Below are positions 24,616 through 35,201 of a stretch of DNA of 64,000 nucleotides, piece after piece. The DNA is from Anagrus nilaparvatae. Taxonomy: Eukaryota; Arthropoda; Insecta; Hymenoptera; Mymaridae. Each line of letters starts with the position of its first letter. Position 1 is the stretch's first letter. The stretch is from assembly GCA_022575985.1 (NCBI GenBank), contig JAKSXM010000231.1, positions 2,668,501 to 2,732,500 on the forward strand, given 5' to 3'. The position numbers were made by a program, and so were the translations under genes. Below the pieces are notes generated by a model. The model was not told the origin of the DNA. It did no database searches and saw only the letters and a list, made by a program, of their open reading frames with translations.

Positions 24616-26030
24616 TATAATAAAATAACGACACGTCAAGCCTTACACTAGCGTAACCTAAGGAAGTAGGCTATAATCAAAAAACGACACGTCAAGCCTT
24701 ACACTAACATAACCTAAGGAAGTAGACTATAATAAAAAACGACACGTCAAGCCTTACAGTAGCGTAACCTAAGGAAGTAGACTATAATAAAAAACTACAC
24801 GTCAAGCCTTACAGTAGCGTAACCTAAGGAAATAGGCTATAATAAAAAACGACACGTCAAGCCTTACAGTAGCGTAACCTACGGAAATAGGCTATAATAA
24901 AATAACGACAGAACAAGCCTTACACTAGCGTAACCTAAGGAAGTAGGCTATAATAAAAAAAATACACGTCAAGCATTACACTGGCGAAACCTAAGGAAGT
25001 AGGCTATAATCAAAAAACGAGACGTCAAGCCTTACTTTAACGTAACCTAAGGAAGTAGGCTATAATAAAATAACGTCACGTCAAACATTACAGTAGCGTA
25101 ACCTAAGGAAGTAGGCTATAATAAAAAAAATACACGTCAAGCATTACACTGGCGAAACCTAAGGAAGTAGGCTATAATCAAAAAACGAGACGTCAAGCCT
25201 TACTTTAACGTAACCTAAGGAAGTAGACTATAATAAAAAACGACACGTCAAGCCTTACAGTAGCGTAACCTAAGGAAGTAGACTATAATAAAAAACTACA
25301 CGTCAAGCCTTACAGTAGCGTAACCTAAGGAAATAGGCTATAATAAAAAACGACACGTCAAGCCTTACAGTAGCGTAACCTAAGGAAATAGGCTATAATA
25401 AAAAACGACACGTCAAGCCTTACAGTAGCGTAACCTACGGAAATAGGCTATAATAAAATAACGACACAACAAGCCTTACACTAGCGTAACCTAAGGAAGT
25501 AGGCTATAATAAAAAAAATACACGTCAAGCATTACACTGGCGAAACCTAAGGAAGTAGGCTATAATCAAAAAACGAGACGTCAAGCCTTACTTTAACGTA
25601 ACCTAAGGAAGTAGACTATAATAAAAAACGACACGTCAAGCCTTACAGTAGCGTAACCTAAGGAAATAGGCTATAATAAAATAACGACACGATAAGCCTC
25701 ACACTAGCGTAACCTAAGGAAGTAGACTATAATAAAAAACGACACGTCAAGCCTTACAGTAGCGTAACCTAAGGAAGTAGACTATAATAAAAAACTACAC
25801 GTCAAGCCTTACAGTAGCGTAACCTAAGGAAATAGGCTATAATAAAAAACGACACGTCAAGCCTTACAGTAGCGTAACCTACGGAAATAGGCTAAAATAA
25901 AATAACGACACAACAAGCCTTACTCTAGCGTAACCTAAGGAAGTAGGCTATAATAAAAAAAATACACGTCAAGCTTTACACTAGCGTAGCCTAAGCAAGT
26001 AGGCAATAAGAAAATAGCGAAACAGCCTTA
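24616..26030 (+). repeat. ~55-bp satellite array, forward half (~25 units)
   Basis: Units read cgacacgtcaagccttacag, then tagcgtaacctaaggaagta, then g[ag]ctataataaaaaa. Steps of 55-56 bases are seen at 24629, 24685, 24740 and 24795. Several multi-unit blocks are repeated (for example the aatacacgtcaagcattacactggcg type at 24960, 25130 and 25520), so there is higher-order structure. It is not a CRISPR: units abut with no unique spacers. Confidence 0.95.
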
Positions 26031-26040
26031 AAATAACATA

Positions 26041-27505
26041 ACCTGTGTAAGGCTTGACGTGTCGTTTTTTATTGTAGTTCACATCCTTAGGTTACGCTAC
26101 TGAAAGGCTTGACGTGTCGTTTTTTGATTATAGCCTATTTCCTTAGGTTTCGCCATTGTAATGCTTGTCGTGTCTTTTTTTATTATAGCCTACTTCCTTA
26201 GGTTATGTTATTGTAAAGCTTGTCGTGTCGTTTTTTATTATAGTTTACTTCCTTAGGTTACGCTACTGTAAGGGTTATCGTGTCGTTATTTTATTATAGC
26301 CTATTTCCTTAGGTTACGCTACTGTAAGGCTTGACGTGTCGTTTTTTATTATAGTCTACTTCCTTAGGTTACGCTACTGTAAGGCTTGTCGTGTCGTTAT
26401 TTTATTATAGCCTATTTCCTTAGGTTACGCTACTGTAAGGCTTGACATGTCGTTTTTTATTATAGTCTACTTCTTTAGGTTATGTTAGTGTAAGGCTTGA
26501 CGTGTCGTTTTTTATTATAGTCTACTTCCTTAGGTTACGCTACTGTAAGGCTTGTCGTGTCGTTATTTTATTATAGCCTATTTCCGTAGGTTACGCTACT
26601 GTAAGGCTTGACGTGTCGTTTTTTATTATAGTCTACTTCCTTAGGTTATGTTAGTGTAAGGCTCGACGTCTCGTTTTTTGATTATAGCCTACTTCCTTAG
26701 GTTTCGCCAGTGTAATGCTTGACGTGTCTTTTTTTATTATAGCCTACTTCCTTAGGTTATGTTAGTGTAAGGCTTGTCGTGTCGTTATTTTATTATAGCC
26801 TATTTCCGTAGGTTACGCTACTGTAAGGCTTGACGTGTCGTTTTTTATTATAGCCTATTTCCCTAGGTTACGCTACTGTAAGGCTTGACCTGTCGTTTTT
26901 TATTATAGTTTACTTCCTTAGGTTACGCTACTGTAAGGGTTATCGTGTCGTTATTTTATTATAGCCTATTTCCTTAGGTTACGTTACTGTAAGGCTTGAC
27001 GTGTCGTTTTTTATTATAGTCTACTTCCTTAGGTTATGTTAGTGTAAGGCTCGACGTGTCGTTTTTTGATTATAGCCTATTTCCTTAGGTTTCGCCATTG
27101 TAATGCTTGTTGTGTCTTTTTTTATTATAGCCTACTTCCTTAGGTTATGTTAGTGTAAGGCTTGCCGTGTCGTTTTTTATTGTAGTTCACATCCTTAGGT
27201 TACGCTACTGTAAGGCTTGACGTGTCGTTTTTTATTATAGTCTACTTCCTTAGGTTACGCTACTGTAAGGGTTATCGTGTCGTTATTTTATTATAGCCTA
27301 ATTCCTTAGGTTACGCTACTGTAAGGGTTATCGTATCGTTATTTTATTATAGCCTATTTCCTTAGGTTACGCTACTGTAAGGCTTGACGTGTTGTTTTTT
27401 GATTATAGCCTACTTCCTTAGGTTTTGCCAGTGTAATGCTTAACGTGTCTTTTTTTATTATAGCCTACTTCCTTAGGTTATGTTAGTGTAAGGCTTGACG
27501 TGTTG
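26041..27505 (-). repeat. ~55-bp satellite array, reverse half (~26 units)
   Basis: The same satellite on the opposite strand (aaggcttgacgtgtcgtttt, tattatagtctacttcctta, ggttacgctactgt). Length and composition match the forward half, and variants such as the ggtttcgccagtgtaatgctt type occur in both halves, but the order of variants is not an exact mirror. Confidence 0.95.
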
Positions 27506-28262
27506 GAAAAATGAATGTCCAAAGGGTGAAAAGGGTGAAAAATGGACAAATTCGTCGTTTAGAACCTTCCGTATGTAATTTGTAACATTATTTTTGAGAT
27601 CAGTGCCCAAAAAAACCTACTAGACCCTTTGAAAATAAAAAAATATGTTCTTTTGGAAAAATGTTGGTCTAAGGGTTGGCAAGGGTGAAAATGGCCAATT
27701 TCACCCTTCAGAACCTGTTGGATGTAATTTTTTACATTATTTTTGAAATCTGCGACCTTTAAAACCTATTTATTTAATTTAATTTAAAAATAAAGTCTTT
27801 TATAGGTTTATGTAAATTTTGGGGTATTTGGGGTGAAAATGGCCAAACTCACACTTTTGATCCCGTTTAATATAATTTATGACATAAACTGCGATCTGGG
27901 GCATTTTTTTTTCTCCCATGGATAAAACGAAATTTTTCTTTCTCAGCGGGGTGAAAATGCGTTTTTTTCGATCTCGTTGAGGATCGAAAAAAGTTTTTTC
28001 GAAAAACCTCTTAAAATCGAAAACTCTCGACCTGCTAGGAAGAAAAATAATTTTATAATAAATATGAATCACTTTACTAGACAAAAAATACCTAACTTTA
28101 AATATAAATTTTCAAATTTTTCTTAAAATATAAAATTTATAAAAAGTAAATAATTATTTAATTATTTCTTGAATAAAAGGAATAACAAAACTTCAATAAA
28201 AATAAAATAAATAATTTTTAGTTCCGCTTAATTACGTGTTTAAATATTTAATTTGTAACTCT

Positions 28263-28344
28263 GTTAGCCTGGCCAGTTGACAAGGTTGCAGACTCTGGAA
28301 ATCGTATCCTTACGAGAGTTCCGAGTTCGAATCCCCCCGCAGGG
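28263..28344 (+). other. tRNA-like module (type II, Ser/Leu-like)
   Basis: A box A-like TGGCCAGTTGACAAGG and a canonical box B GAGTTCGAATCC are separated by an anticodon-like CTCTGGAAATC region and a small hairpin CGTATCCTTACG that looks like a type II variable arm. The acceptor ends do not pair, so a functional tRNA is unlikely. It lies inside the 9.5-kb TIR unit and is followed by a T run that would stop Pol III. Confidence 0.55.
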
Positions 28345-28345
28345 G

Positions 28346-28370
28346 AATTTTTTTTTTTTTTTTTTTTATT
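28346..28370 (+). terminator. Long T run after the tRNA-like module
   Basis: An uninterrupted run of over 20 T begins within a few bases of the box B module on the same strand. By position it could end Pol III transcription, but AT-rich slippage explains it equally well. Confidence 0.3.
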
Positions 28371-28492
28371 TTATATTACTTTTTAATTAATAATAATTAT
28401 TTAAATAATTATTTAAATTTTTTAAATATTTATTTAAATAAATCTTTTTTTAATTAAAAAATAATTAAAATTTAATTTAAAAAAAAAAAGTT

Positions 28493-29010
28493 ATAGTTGC
28501 TTGAATATATTTTAGATGTATAAAATACTGTCAATTATTTGCTATTTGACTGTTTTGTATAATATTTTTGAACAACTTTTATCAATCTGACAGTCATTTA
28601 AACATTAAAAATAGGTTACTTCAGACTAAAAAATTATAGTCATTTGAATATATTTTAGATGTATAAAATACCGTCGATTATTTGCTATTTGACTGTTTTG
28701 TATAATATTTTTGAACAACTTTTATCAATCTGACAGTCATTTAAACATTAAAAATAGGTTGCTTCAGACTAAAAAAATATAGTCATTTGAATATGTTTTA
28801 GATGTATAAAATACCGTTGATTATTTGCTATTTGACTGTTTTGTATAATATTTTTTTCAATTTTCATCAATCTAACAGTCATATATACATTTAAAATAGG
28901 TTGCATCAGACTAAAAAATTATAGTCATTTGAATATATTTTATATGTATAAAATACTGTCGGGTACTTGCTATTTGACTGTTTTGCTATAATTTTTTTTT
29001 TTTTTTTTGT
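28493..29010 (+). repeat. ~143-bp tandem array, 3.5 units
   Basis: The phrase atagtcatttgaatatattt recurs at about 28493, 28636, 28779 and 28921. Units share tatttgactgttttg and atctgacagtcatttaaaca. The motif family resembles that of the 199-bp array on the other side of the unit. Confidence 0.85.
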
Positions 29011-29286
29011 TTAAAAATAGTATTTCGAACATTCAAAATACATTGATTTTGACAAAAAAATAATCGTTGTTTAAACATATTTTTAACATCTAAATAACTG
29101 TCTAATATTGGTCAATTGACAGTCAGAAAAAATATTTTTTTTATGTTCCTAAAAACCGTAAAATTGACTGTTTTTTGTTGAAATTAAACATTTAATCAAT
29201 ATATTTTTGACTAATAACCCGACCGTCGATAGTCGGAGAAATATGTATTTTATATGTATTTCAGACTATATTTTCATCACCGGGTA

Positions 29287-30461
29287 GACTTTTAAAAATA
29301 CCCTACGGTAAATTATTATTATTTACCCTACGGTAAAAATTAAAAACTTTTTCTATTTTTACTATAGGATATTTTTATTATGTATTATAAAAATTTGCCA
29401 ACTACCCTTTTTCATTCCAATGGGCTTTTTGGGCCTATAGAAACGCAGTGCTTCGTGCTATAAGATTATGGTTCTTAGGCTATCTTAAAATATAGCAAAT
29501 TAATTTAATAACGGGTAGATTTTTAAGGAATCTACCCCCTTTTTTTTACCCCTTTTAACATATATGTAAGGTTAGAAAAGTGCTATAAATAAAAAAAAAA
29601 TTAACACAAAATTCACATTCAGCCTCATCACAACCCATAAATATTGATCTTCAGCTGTAAAAGTGAAACTTATGTAAACAGCTTTAGTCAATTCTTTTTT
29701 TTAACCTTTTCATCTCATTTTTTACCCAAGGAACGTTTGTAAAAAAAGATATCAGTTTTATTCCCAACAACCCCGAAAATCACTCTACCAGTTTTACACC
29801 AGTTTTACTAAAAAAATACAGAAATAAATATTCAATCCATTAAAAGTGAATGAATTTTATTATATTATTGTAATTAGTAATTTTTTATGTACTACTACTT
29901 CTATTGGCTCTGTACATTGATAAATTTTTTTACTAATTTTTTTTTTAATAATCAAATTATTTTTTTTAATTAATTTCTTTATATATGTCTCAAGAGTATG
30001 TAAAAAAAATTTATTTTTAAATCCTTCTTGTTAAATATAGTTAGAAATTATGTCGGAACTGGTCATTGATAGAAATTATGAGCAAATTTTGCTAATATTC
30101 GCGATTGTTTATTAAGCCAAATGTAGCTGTCCCAAAATTGTAAAAAATAGCGAATCAGACAAGCAGCAGGGGTAAAATCAGCTACAGGTTCAATATGAAA
30201 ACCAAAAAGATCACTTTATGGCTCAAAAATCACTGATAACTTCTACTTAAATATACAAAAAAAAATATATTTTGTTAAATTCTACGAAAAAAAATTTGTA
30301 TTCTTATTTAGAAAAATATGTTTTTACACCTTCTAATTAAGATTTCTCTAAAACTACGTAACCGATTTTAATTTTTTTGATCCAGAATTTTCTGTTATAA
30401 ATTTCTCTAACGAATAAAAAAAAAATTTATAACCGGTTTGTGTAACTGCACAACCAATAAG
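29287..30461. other. AT-rich stretch without a supported gene
   Basis: Just outside the right TIR, ataccctacggtaaa is present twice in direct orientation (29298, 29325). Otherwise nothing is recognised. Confidence 0.4.
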
Positions 30462-30722
30462 CATAGAACATGTTCATGTCACTCTTAACAGTAATAAATC
30501 CAAAAACCGAAATTACAATAAATCTTGAAATATAAATTATCGTAAGTCCATAAACATAAAGTAATCCTCTAAGTTCTTGTTCTTGTCAGGGCCTGATCAG
30601 GCTTCCACTTCAAATTATTCTAAGTCCCTAAATCAAAAATTTTCTAAGTCCATTTCACATCCCCCCCTGCCTAGCCAAACTTTTTCAAATACCCTATCTA
30701 ACGAACATGTTCCATGTTAAAA
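30462..30722. mobile_element. TTAA-ended MITE relic ('AACATGGAACATGTT' family)
   Basis: The left end (GCATAGAACATGTTC) and right end (GAACATGTTCCATGTTAA) are inverted; the inside carries taagtccctaaatcaaaa-type phrases also seen, in the other orientation, at 1-150, 850-950 and 50230-50290. There is no coding capacity. Confidence 0.6.
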
Positions 30723-30817
30723 TAGGCAAGGGATCTGATCAACACAAAATTATTCGACAAATGAATAATTATGGAATTAAAAAATTTTTAAATCATAATA
30801 AAAAAATTCTTTAGTAT

Positions 30818-31645
30818 TTCCTATGGTTGAAAATAGTTTTTTAACTCTTTTTAGAGCGTAAAAAATTAAAATAGAAAATTTACTCAGATTTTCTTTAAAA
30901 ATTTGAAAATATTTTTAATTCAAAAAACAGCTGCTATTTCAAAAGCTTTTAACCCAGAGCCATAGAAATTATTAAGATGTCATATTTCAAATACTAAATC
31001 CAGGCAAATTTGATTTTTCAAAATTCTAGACATCCGTTTTCCGTTTAGGTAATTTTCACTAAGAATTACTTGAATAGTTTCTTATAAAAAGAAGGGCATT
31101 AAAAAAAAAATGATTTTACGATACATTTTACATATGAAATCGGTTCTGCCTAAATTTGCATAAAAATATAGCTTTTTTTTGCTAAATTTGCATTTTCAAA
31201 ATCGGAAAATTTCACTAATTATCGGTATAACTTTTCCGTATGTGAAAATAGTCAAACCCATATTGAAACCAGGTGAAATTATATTTTCCAATTTTCCGGC
31301 TTTCCACGTGAAAATTTTAAAAAACGGTTTAGGAATTCGGATAGCCAGGGAAATTTCGGGTCGAAATCGTTTTTATAATAATTTTTTTAATATTTCTTTT
31401 TTTAACATTTCATTTATATAAATTAAATTTTATATAATGAAGCAAAAATTGGTGGCTGAGAGCTTTAAAATCGGTCCAAATTTTCAAAAATTCGCAGAGA
31501 CGGCTAGAAACGATTTTACGACGTAATATTTGAGGAGTGAGGACATTTTATATGTATAATCACCTGTGCAAAGTTACAGCCCAATCGGAAGACCCCATCT
31601 GAAAGTCAACGTACGTTTCACATGGAATCAGCCTATTGACATAAT
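30818..31645 (+). repeat. Solo arm of the 2-kb palindrome family
   Basis: It matches the right arm of the palindrome at 38397-40623, from cctatggttgaaaatag to the terminal catggaatcagcc. The left arm is absent. The small frame at 31179 is a shifted version of the 83-codon frame of other copies. Confidence 0.8.
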
Positions 31646-31979
31646 AAAATGTGATTATCCTATTTAAAATTTTAGATTATGCATAGAGAAACAGTAAAAT
31701 ATGTGTTGTAATGTATTTTAAAATACAATAAACTTTAATAAACAAATGAATTTTATTTTTGTTAAAATTATTTAATTTAAATAAAAACTAATAATTCTTA
31801 AATTTTTGAATTTATTAAAAATCTTAATTTATCGTTTTTTCTGAAAGCGCAGCAGTTCCGAAGATTCCTAGGGTATTTTCTGCACCTAAAAAATATATAT
31901 TTTAAGGGGGTAATATCAATTATTATCACCATTTTGGACCTCCTTAACTGGTCATTCAGGCCACCCGTGTTTAAAGGGT

Positions 31980-33164
31980 TAACCACTTTTACTTATTTAC
32001 CTATGTTGAATTTCCACAGACATCCGACTCTATAAAATTATTTCAAAAAAAATTGTATTGTATACAGGATTTTCGCATTCATAAGAAGATTAAATATTAT
32101 ACCTTGCAAATTTCATTTTTTAAATTCGGTAACTTTAGATTTGTAAAATCAGGGACAAAATAATTTGCTTATATTCTGTATTATTATCATTTTACTATTC
32201 TGATTTGCACCTACACCAAAATATCGTTTCTTTCTTAAAGTGTATATGAAGGGGAAAACGCTGCTTTGAAAATAATTTGTCAGGTCATAAAATTAAGTTT
32301 TCCAAAACTCAAATATGTAGGAAAAATTTTAAAAGGATGCAATGAAAGAAATTATCATCATTTTTAAAAATTTTTACTCAATTTCTATCGTTAGCTTCGA
32401 CAATTGTAAAATACCTTATTGTACATTTTTGTCCAAAGAAATTCGTTATTTCTTGAGCTACTAAGGTAAAAAATTATTTTTATGACTTTAAATTTTAATT
32501 TCGAGTTCGATTAGCAATAATAAAATTTAAAAATATTCAAATAAAAATAAATGAATTCTGTTAACAACAGAAAGCATAACAAAAATTTTCGTAAGATAAA
32601 TATATTATTCCATCAATCTAAAAAGTGTACATTATTTTCATGTACTCATATATTCAAAAATTTATTTTGATTTATGCCAAAAATTTTATTTTAAATTTAA
32701 ATTTTGAGTTAAATAAATAATTATGAAATTAAAAAATTTTTAAATCAACAAATAAATTCTTTAGTTATCTCATAATTCACACTTTATCTATTTTTTTAAA
32801 TACCTATATATTTGAAACTTGCTCGTTGGAATTTCTTAAACATACTTACCGAGTACTAAATAAATGAGAAATAAAATTTGAGTGAGATAAAAATTTAGGT
32901 ATATTTCAAAACAATAATAAAAACAACTGATGAATTTTGTTATTGAATTTAATTTTATTCTTTTATTCAAGGAAAATAGTATTTTGATTTTTATAATAAA
33001 ATGAAAACATAATTGAACTGCAGAAGAATGACAAAATTTTTTTACATTTTTGAACAAAAGAATTTGTAATTTTTTCCTTTAGTGTTATATCACCACAATC
33101 ACTTTTTTATGCCATCATCACAAAATTTCCTCACACCATTTTTCTGCAAAATATTCTTCATCAG
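31980..33164 (+). repeat. Direct duplicate of the copy B 3' flank (empty MITE site)
   Basis: It corresponds to 11880-13800 without the MITE; the uninterrupted target is at about 32391-32400. The region 32820-33164 is also repeated at 34305-34649, and the 73-codon frames at 32836 and 34321 encode the same peptide, so this duplication is recent. That frame lies in the 3' flank of the gene family and is not considered a gene. Confidence 0.8.
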
Positions 33165-33308
33165 CTATTTATTTAGATTTAGATTTTCCAAACTTTTTTC
33201 ACCCACTTCTTCAACTGGATTTTTTAAGAATTTTTCATTAATTTCTATGTAAAAATTGCACACTATTTTCACGTATTCAGTTTTCCAGTCGTCCTGAAAA
33301 TTACAATT
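33165..33308 (-). pseudogene. 3' fragment of the intronless gene family (copy D)
   Basis: The last ~46 codons (from NCNFQDDWKTEY) are intact, then the sequence switches abruptly at about 33308 to module M1 (gaatgagagattttttagc, matching 6628). The junction is a recombination breakpoint joining the B-type flank to an A-type unit. It lacks a start. Confidence 0.8.
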
Positions 33309-33309
33309 G

Positions 33310-34649
33310 AATGAGAGATTTTTTAGCTGTTTTCTTAAGTCCAAAAGTCTCATTGCGGAATAAACAGAGTTTTTTTAACATATTAAAACCATTCATACTT
33401 ATAGATGGTAATTTGGTTTGCCAAATTTAGCAGTCTTCCTTTGTTTGCGGGAACTTAGAAAATTTGAATAACTAGTAATTTTTGAAATTTTTCGAATATG
33501 CGCGGTTAAAATAAAATATTGAGGAATATTTAATATTTGAACCTCAAGAAAATTTAGTTTTTTTTTAAATAATTATAAACAAATTAATTTTTGGATATCA
33601 GAATCGGATTCTGTGGAAAATGATATATATAGGCGTTTAATACGATAAAATTTTTCATAGATAAATAAAATTTCGTGAGAAAAAATAAAAAAAGTGAGAA
33701 AAATTTTTTTAATAAAAATGATTGCCAAAAATCAAGAATTTAACTTTGGAGGTAAAAGTTGGCATTGAGGTTTATTTTTAAGTATTGGAAATTGACAAAC
33801 AAATCTGTAATTTTATATATTTGCTAAATAATATGATTGACACAGAAAAAAAATTTAATAATTGTAAAAAATAAAAATTCAGACCATAAAATTAAATTAA
33901 ATAGAAAAATTGAGAAATTCTCTAGAAGTTTACAATGAAAATAATTGTCATTGTTATTTTTTTTAAATATTATTTTGTCTAATTATCGATTGCTAGCTCT
34001 AAAAATGGTAAAAAATCTTTTTTTTAAGGATCTTCCATAATATATTATTAGCAACTAAAGTAAAAAAATAAAAAATTTAAAGTAGGTACATAAAATTTGC
34101 GGTAAACAAAGAATTTATAAAAATTTATTTTGATTTAAGCCAAAATTTTACTTTAAATTTTAACCTTGTCTTAAATGAATAATTATGGAATTAAAAATTT
34201 TTGAATCATAACAAATAAATTCTTTAGTTATCTTATGAATCACCTTAGTCTCCAATCATTTTTCATTATAAACCACGTTTTTTATTAAGAACCTATTTGC
34301 AACTTGCTCGTTGGAATTTCTTAAACATACTTACCGAGTACTAAATAAATGAGAAATAAAATTTGAGTGAGATAAAAATTTAGGTATATTTCAAAACAAT
34401 AATAAAAACAACTGATGAATTTTGTTATTGAATTTAATTTTATTCTTTTATTCAAGGAAAATAGTATTTTGATTTTTATAATAAAATGAAAACATAATTG
34501 AACTGCAGAAGAATGACAAAATTTTTTTACATTTTTGAACAAAAGAATTTGTAATTTTTTCCTTTAGTGTTATATCACCACAATCACTTTTTTATGCCAT
34601 CATCACAAAATTTCCTCACACCATTTTTCTGCAAAATATTCTTCATCAG
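33310..34649 (+). repeat. Direct duplicate of module M1 end plus copy A 3' flank
   Basis: Collinear with 6628-7947, including gattgccaaaaatcaagaat and cttccataatatattattag. It ends at the stop of copy C. Compared with the first copy it has a few small indels. There is no gene of its own. Confidence 0.8.
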
Positions 34650-35201
34650 CTATTTATTTAGATTTAGATTTTCCAAACTTTTTTCACCCACTTCTTCAAC
34701 TGGATTTTTTAAGAATTTTTCATTAATTTCTATGTAAAAATTGCACACTATTTTCACGTATTCAGTTTTCCAATCGTCCTGAAAATTACAATTTTCAAGC
34801 TTTAAGTACTTTGAACAGTAGAATTCACAGTTTCTTTTTTTGTCGAATTGTAAATCAAAATTACTAATATAAGCTGTTTTCATTTTATAATGCTTGAAAA
34901 GATTTTCATTCGAACTATTTGGTTCAAAATCAAACCTTAAATCGCATGAGTTCTTATCATTTCTAAAATGTGCAAAGGATACTTCAAGTTCCCATTCAAA
35001 ATTACTTTCTTTGTCAATAGTAAAATTTTCTTTATAAGATGAATTCTGAATTAATTCAGTAACAGGCACTGCCAACTTGGTAGTAACATAGTACATTACA
35101 GATTTGTCCCAAAAAACCTTTCTTCTCCATTTTAAAACACTTACATCAGTTGCCAATTCGTCTTCATCTAACTCGATGTAATTATTTTTTTTTAAACCCA
35201 T
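34650..35201 (-). CDS. Intronless 183-residue protein, copy C (unknown, weakly MATH-like)
   Basis: The cleanest of three full copies. Visible order: acidic start (ELDEDELATD, 10-19), WRRKVFWDKS (25-34), FEWELEV (68-74), CDLRF (86-90), a YISNFDLQFD strand (111-120), DDWKTEYVKIVCNFYIEI (142-159) and the fixed tail. No signal peptide, membrane segment or cysteine-rich array is seen; the protein is probably cytosolic. The pattern of alternating hydrophobic strands with FEW and a late IVC strand resembles MATH domains, but sequence similarity is too weak to assert. Upstream sequence (to about 35450) matches copy B, so promoter and gene are duplicated together. No intron is present; a retrocopied or element-borne gene is possible. 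Confidence 0.62.
   Translation of the reverse strand: MGLKKNNYIELDEDELATDVSVLKWRRKVFWDKSVMYYVTTKLAVPVTELIQNSSYKENFTIDKESNFEWELEVSFAHFRNDKNSCDLRFDFEPNSSNENLFKHYKMKTAYISNFDLQFDKKRNCEFYCSKYLKLENCNFQDDWKTEYVKIVCNFYIEINEKFLKNPVEEVGEKSLENLNLNK

Larger units (their letters stand above)
24290..27885. repeat. 3.6-kb palindrome with satellite core
   Basis: Outer flanks 24290-24612 and 27500-27885 are inverted copies (for example ttacatacggaaggttt against aaccttccgtatgtaa). The core is the ~55-bp satellite in one orientation to about 26030 and in the opposite orientation from about 26041. The centre contains ctgtgtaaggcttgac facing ccttaaaataacataacc. The minus-strand open frame at 27800 is in the flank and is rejected. 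Confidence 0.9.
19794..29284. mobile_element. 9.5-kb TIR unit with TA flanks, no transposase (giant non-autonomous element candidate)
   Basis: The outer ends are CCCGGTGATGAAAAT and its exact reverse complement, each bordered by TA (19792-19793, 29285-29286). In order it contains a 199-bp tandem array (20210-23330), a mostly unique ~950-bp segment (23331-24289), a 3.6-kb palindrome of ~55-bp satellites (24290-27885), a tRNA-like module with T run (28263-28368) and a ~143-bp tandem array (28493-29010). No open frame resembles a transposase or any known protein. The TIR is only 15 bases, so boundaries need a second copy or empty site; this could also be a chance pair around independent satellites. 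Right and left arrays share the phrase AGTCATTTGAACAT, which supports one unit. Confidence 0.62.

Noticed and set aside
24616..27505. CRISPR-like regular repeat array
   Set aside because: Units of ~55 bp abut without unique spacers and the host is eukaryotic; it is a satellite.
27800..28084. 94-codon minus-strand frame
   Set aside because: Falls in the flank of the satellite palindrome; low-complexity composition and no partner exons.
32836..34542. Twin 73-codon frames as genes
   Set aside because: They are in the 3' flank of the intronless gene family and are identical only because of a recent duplication.
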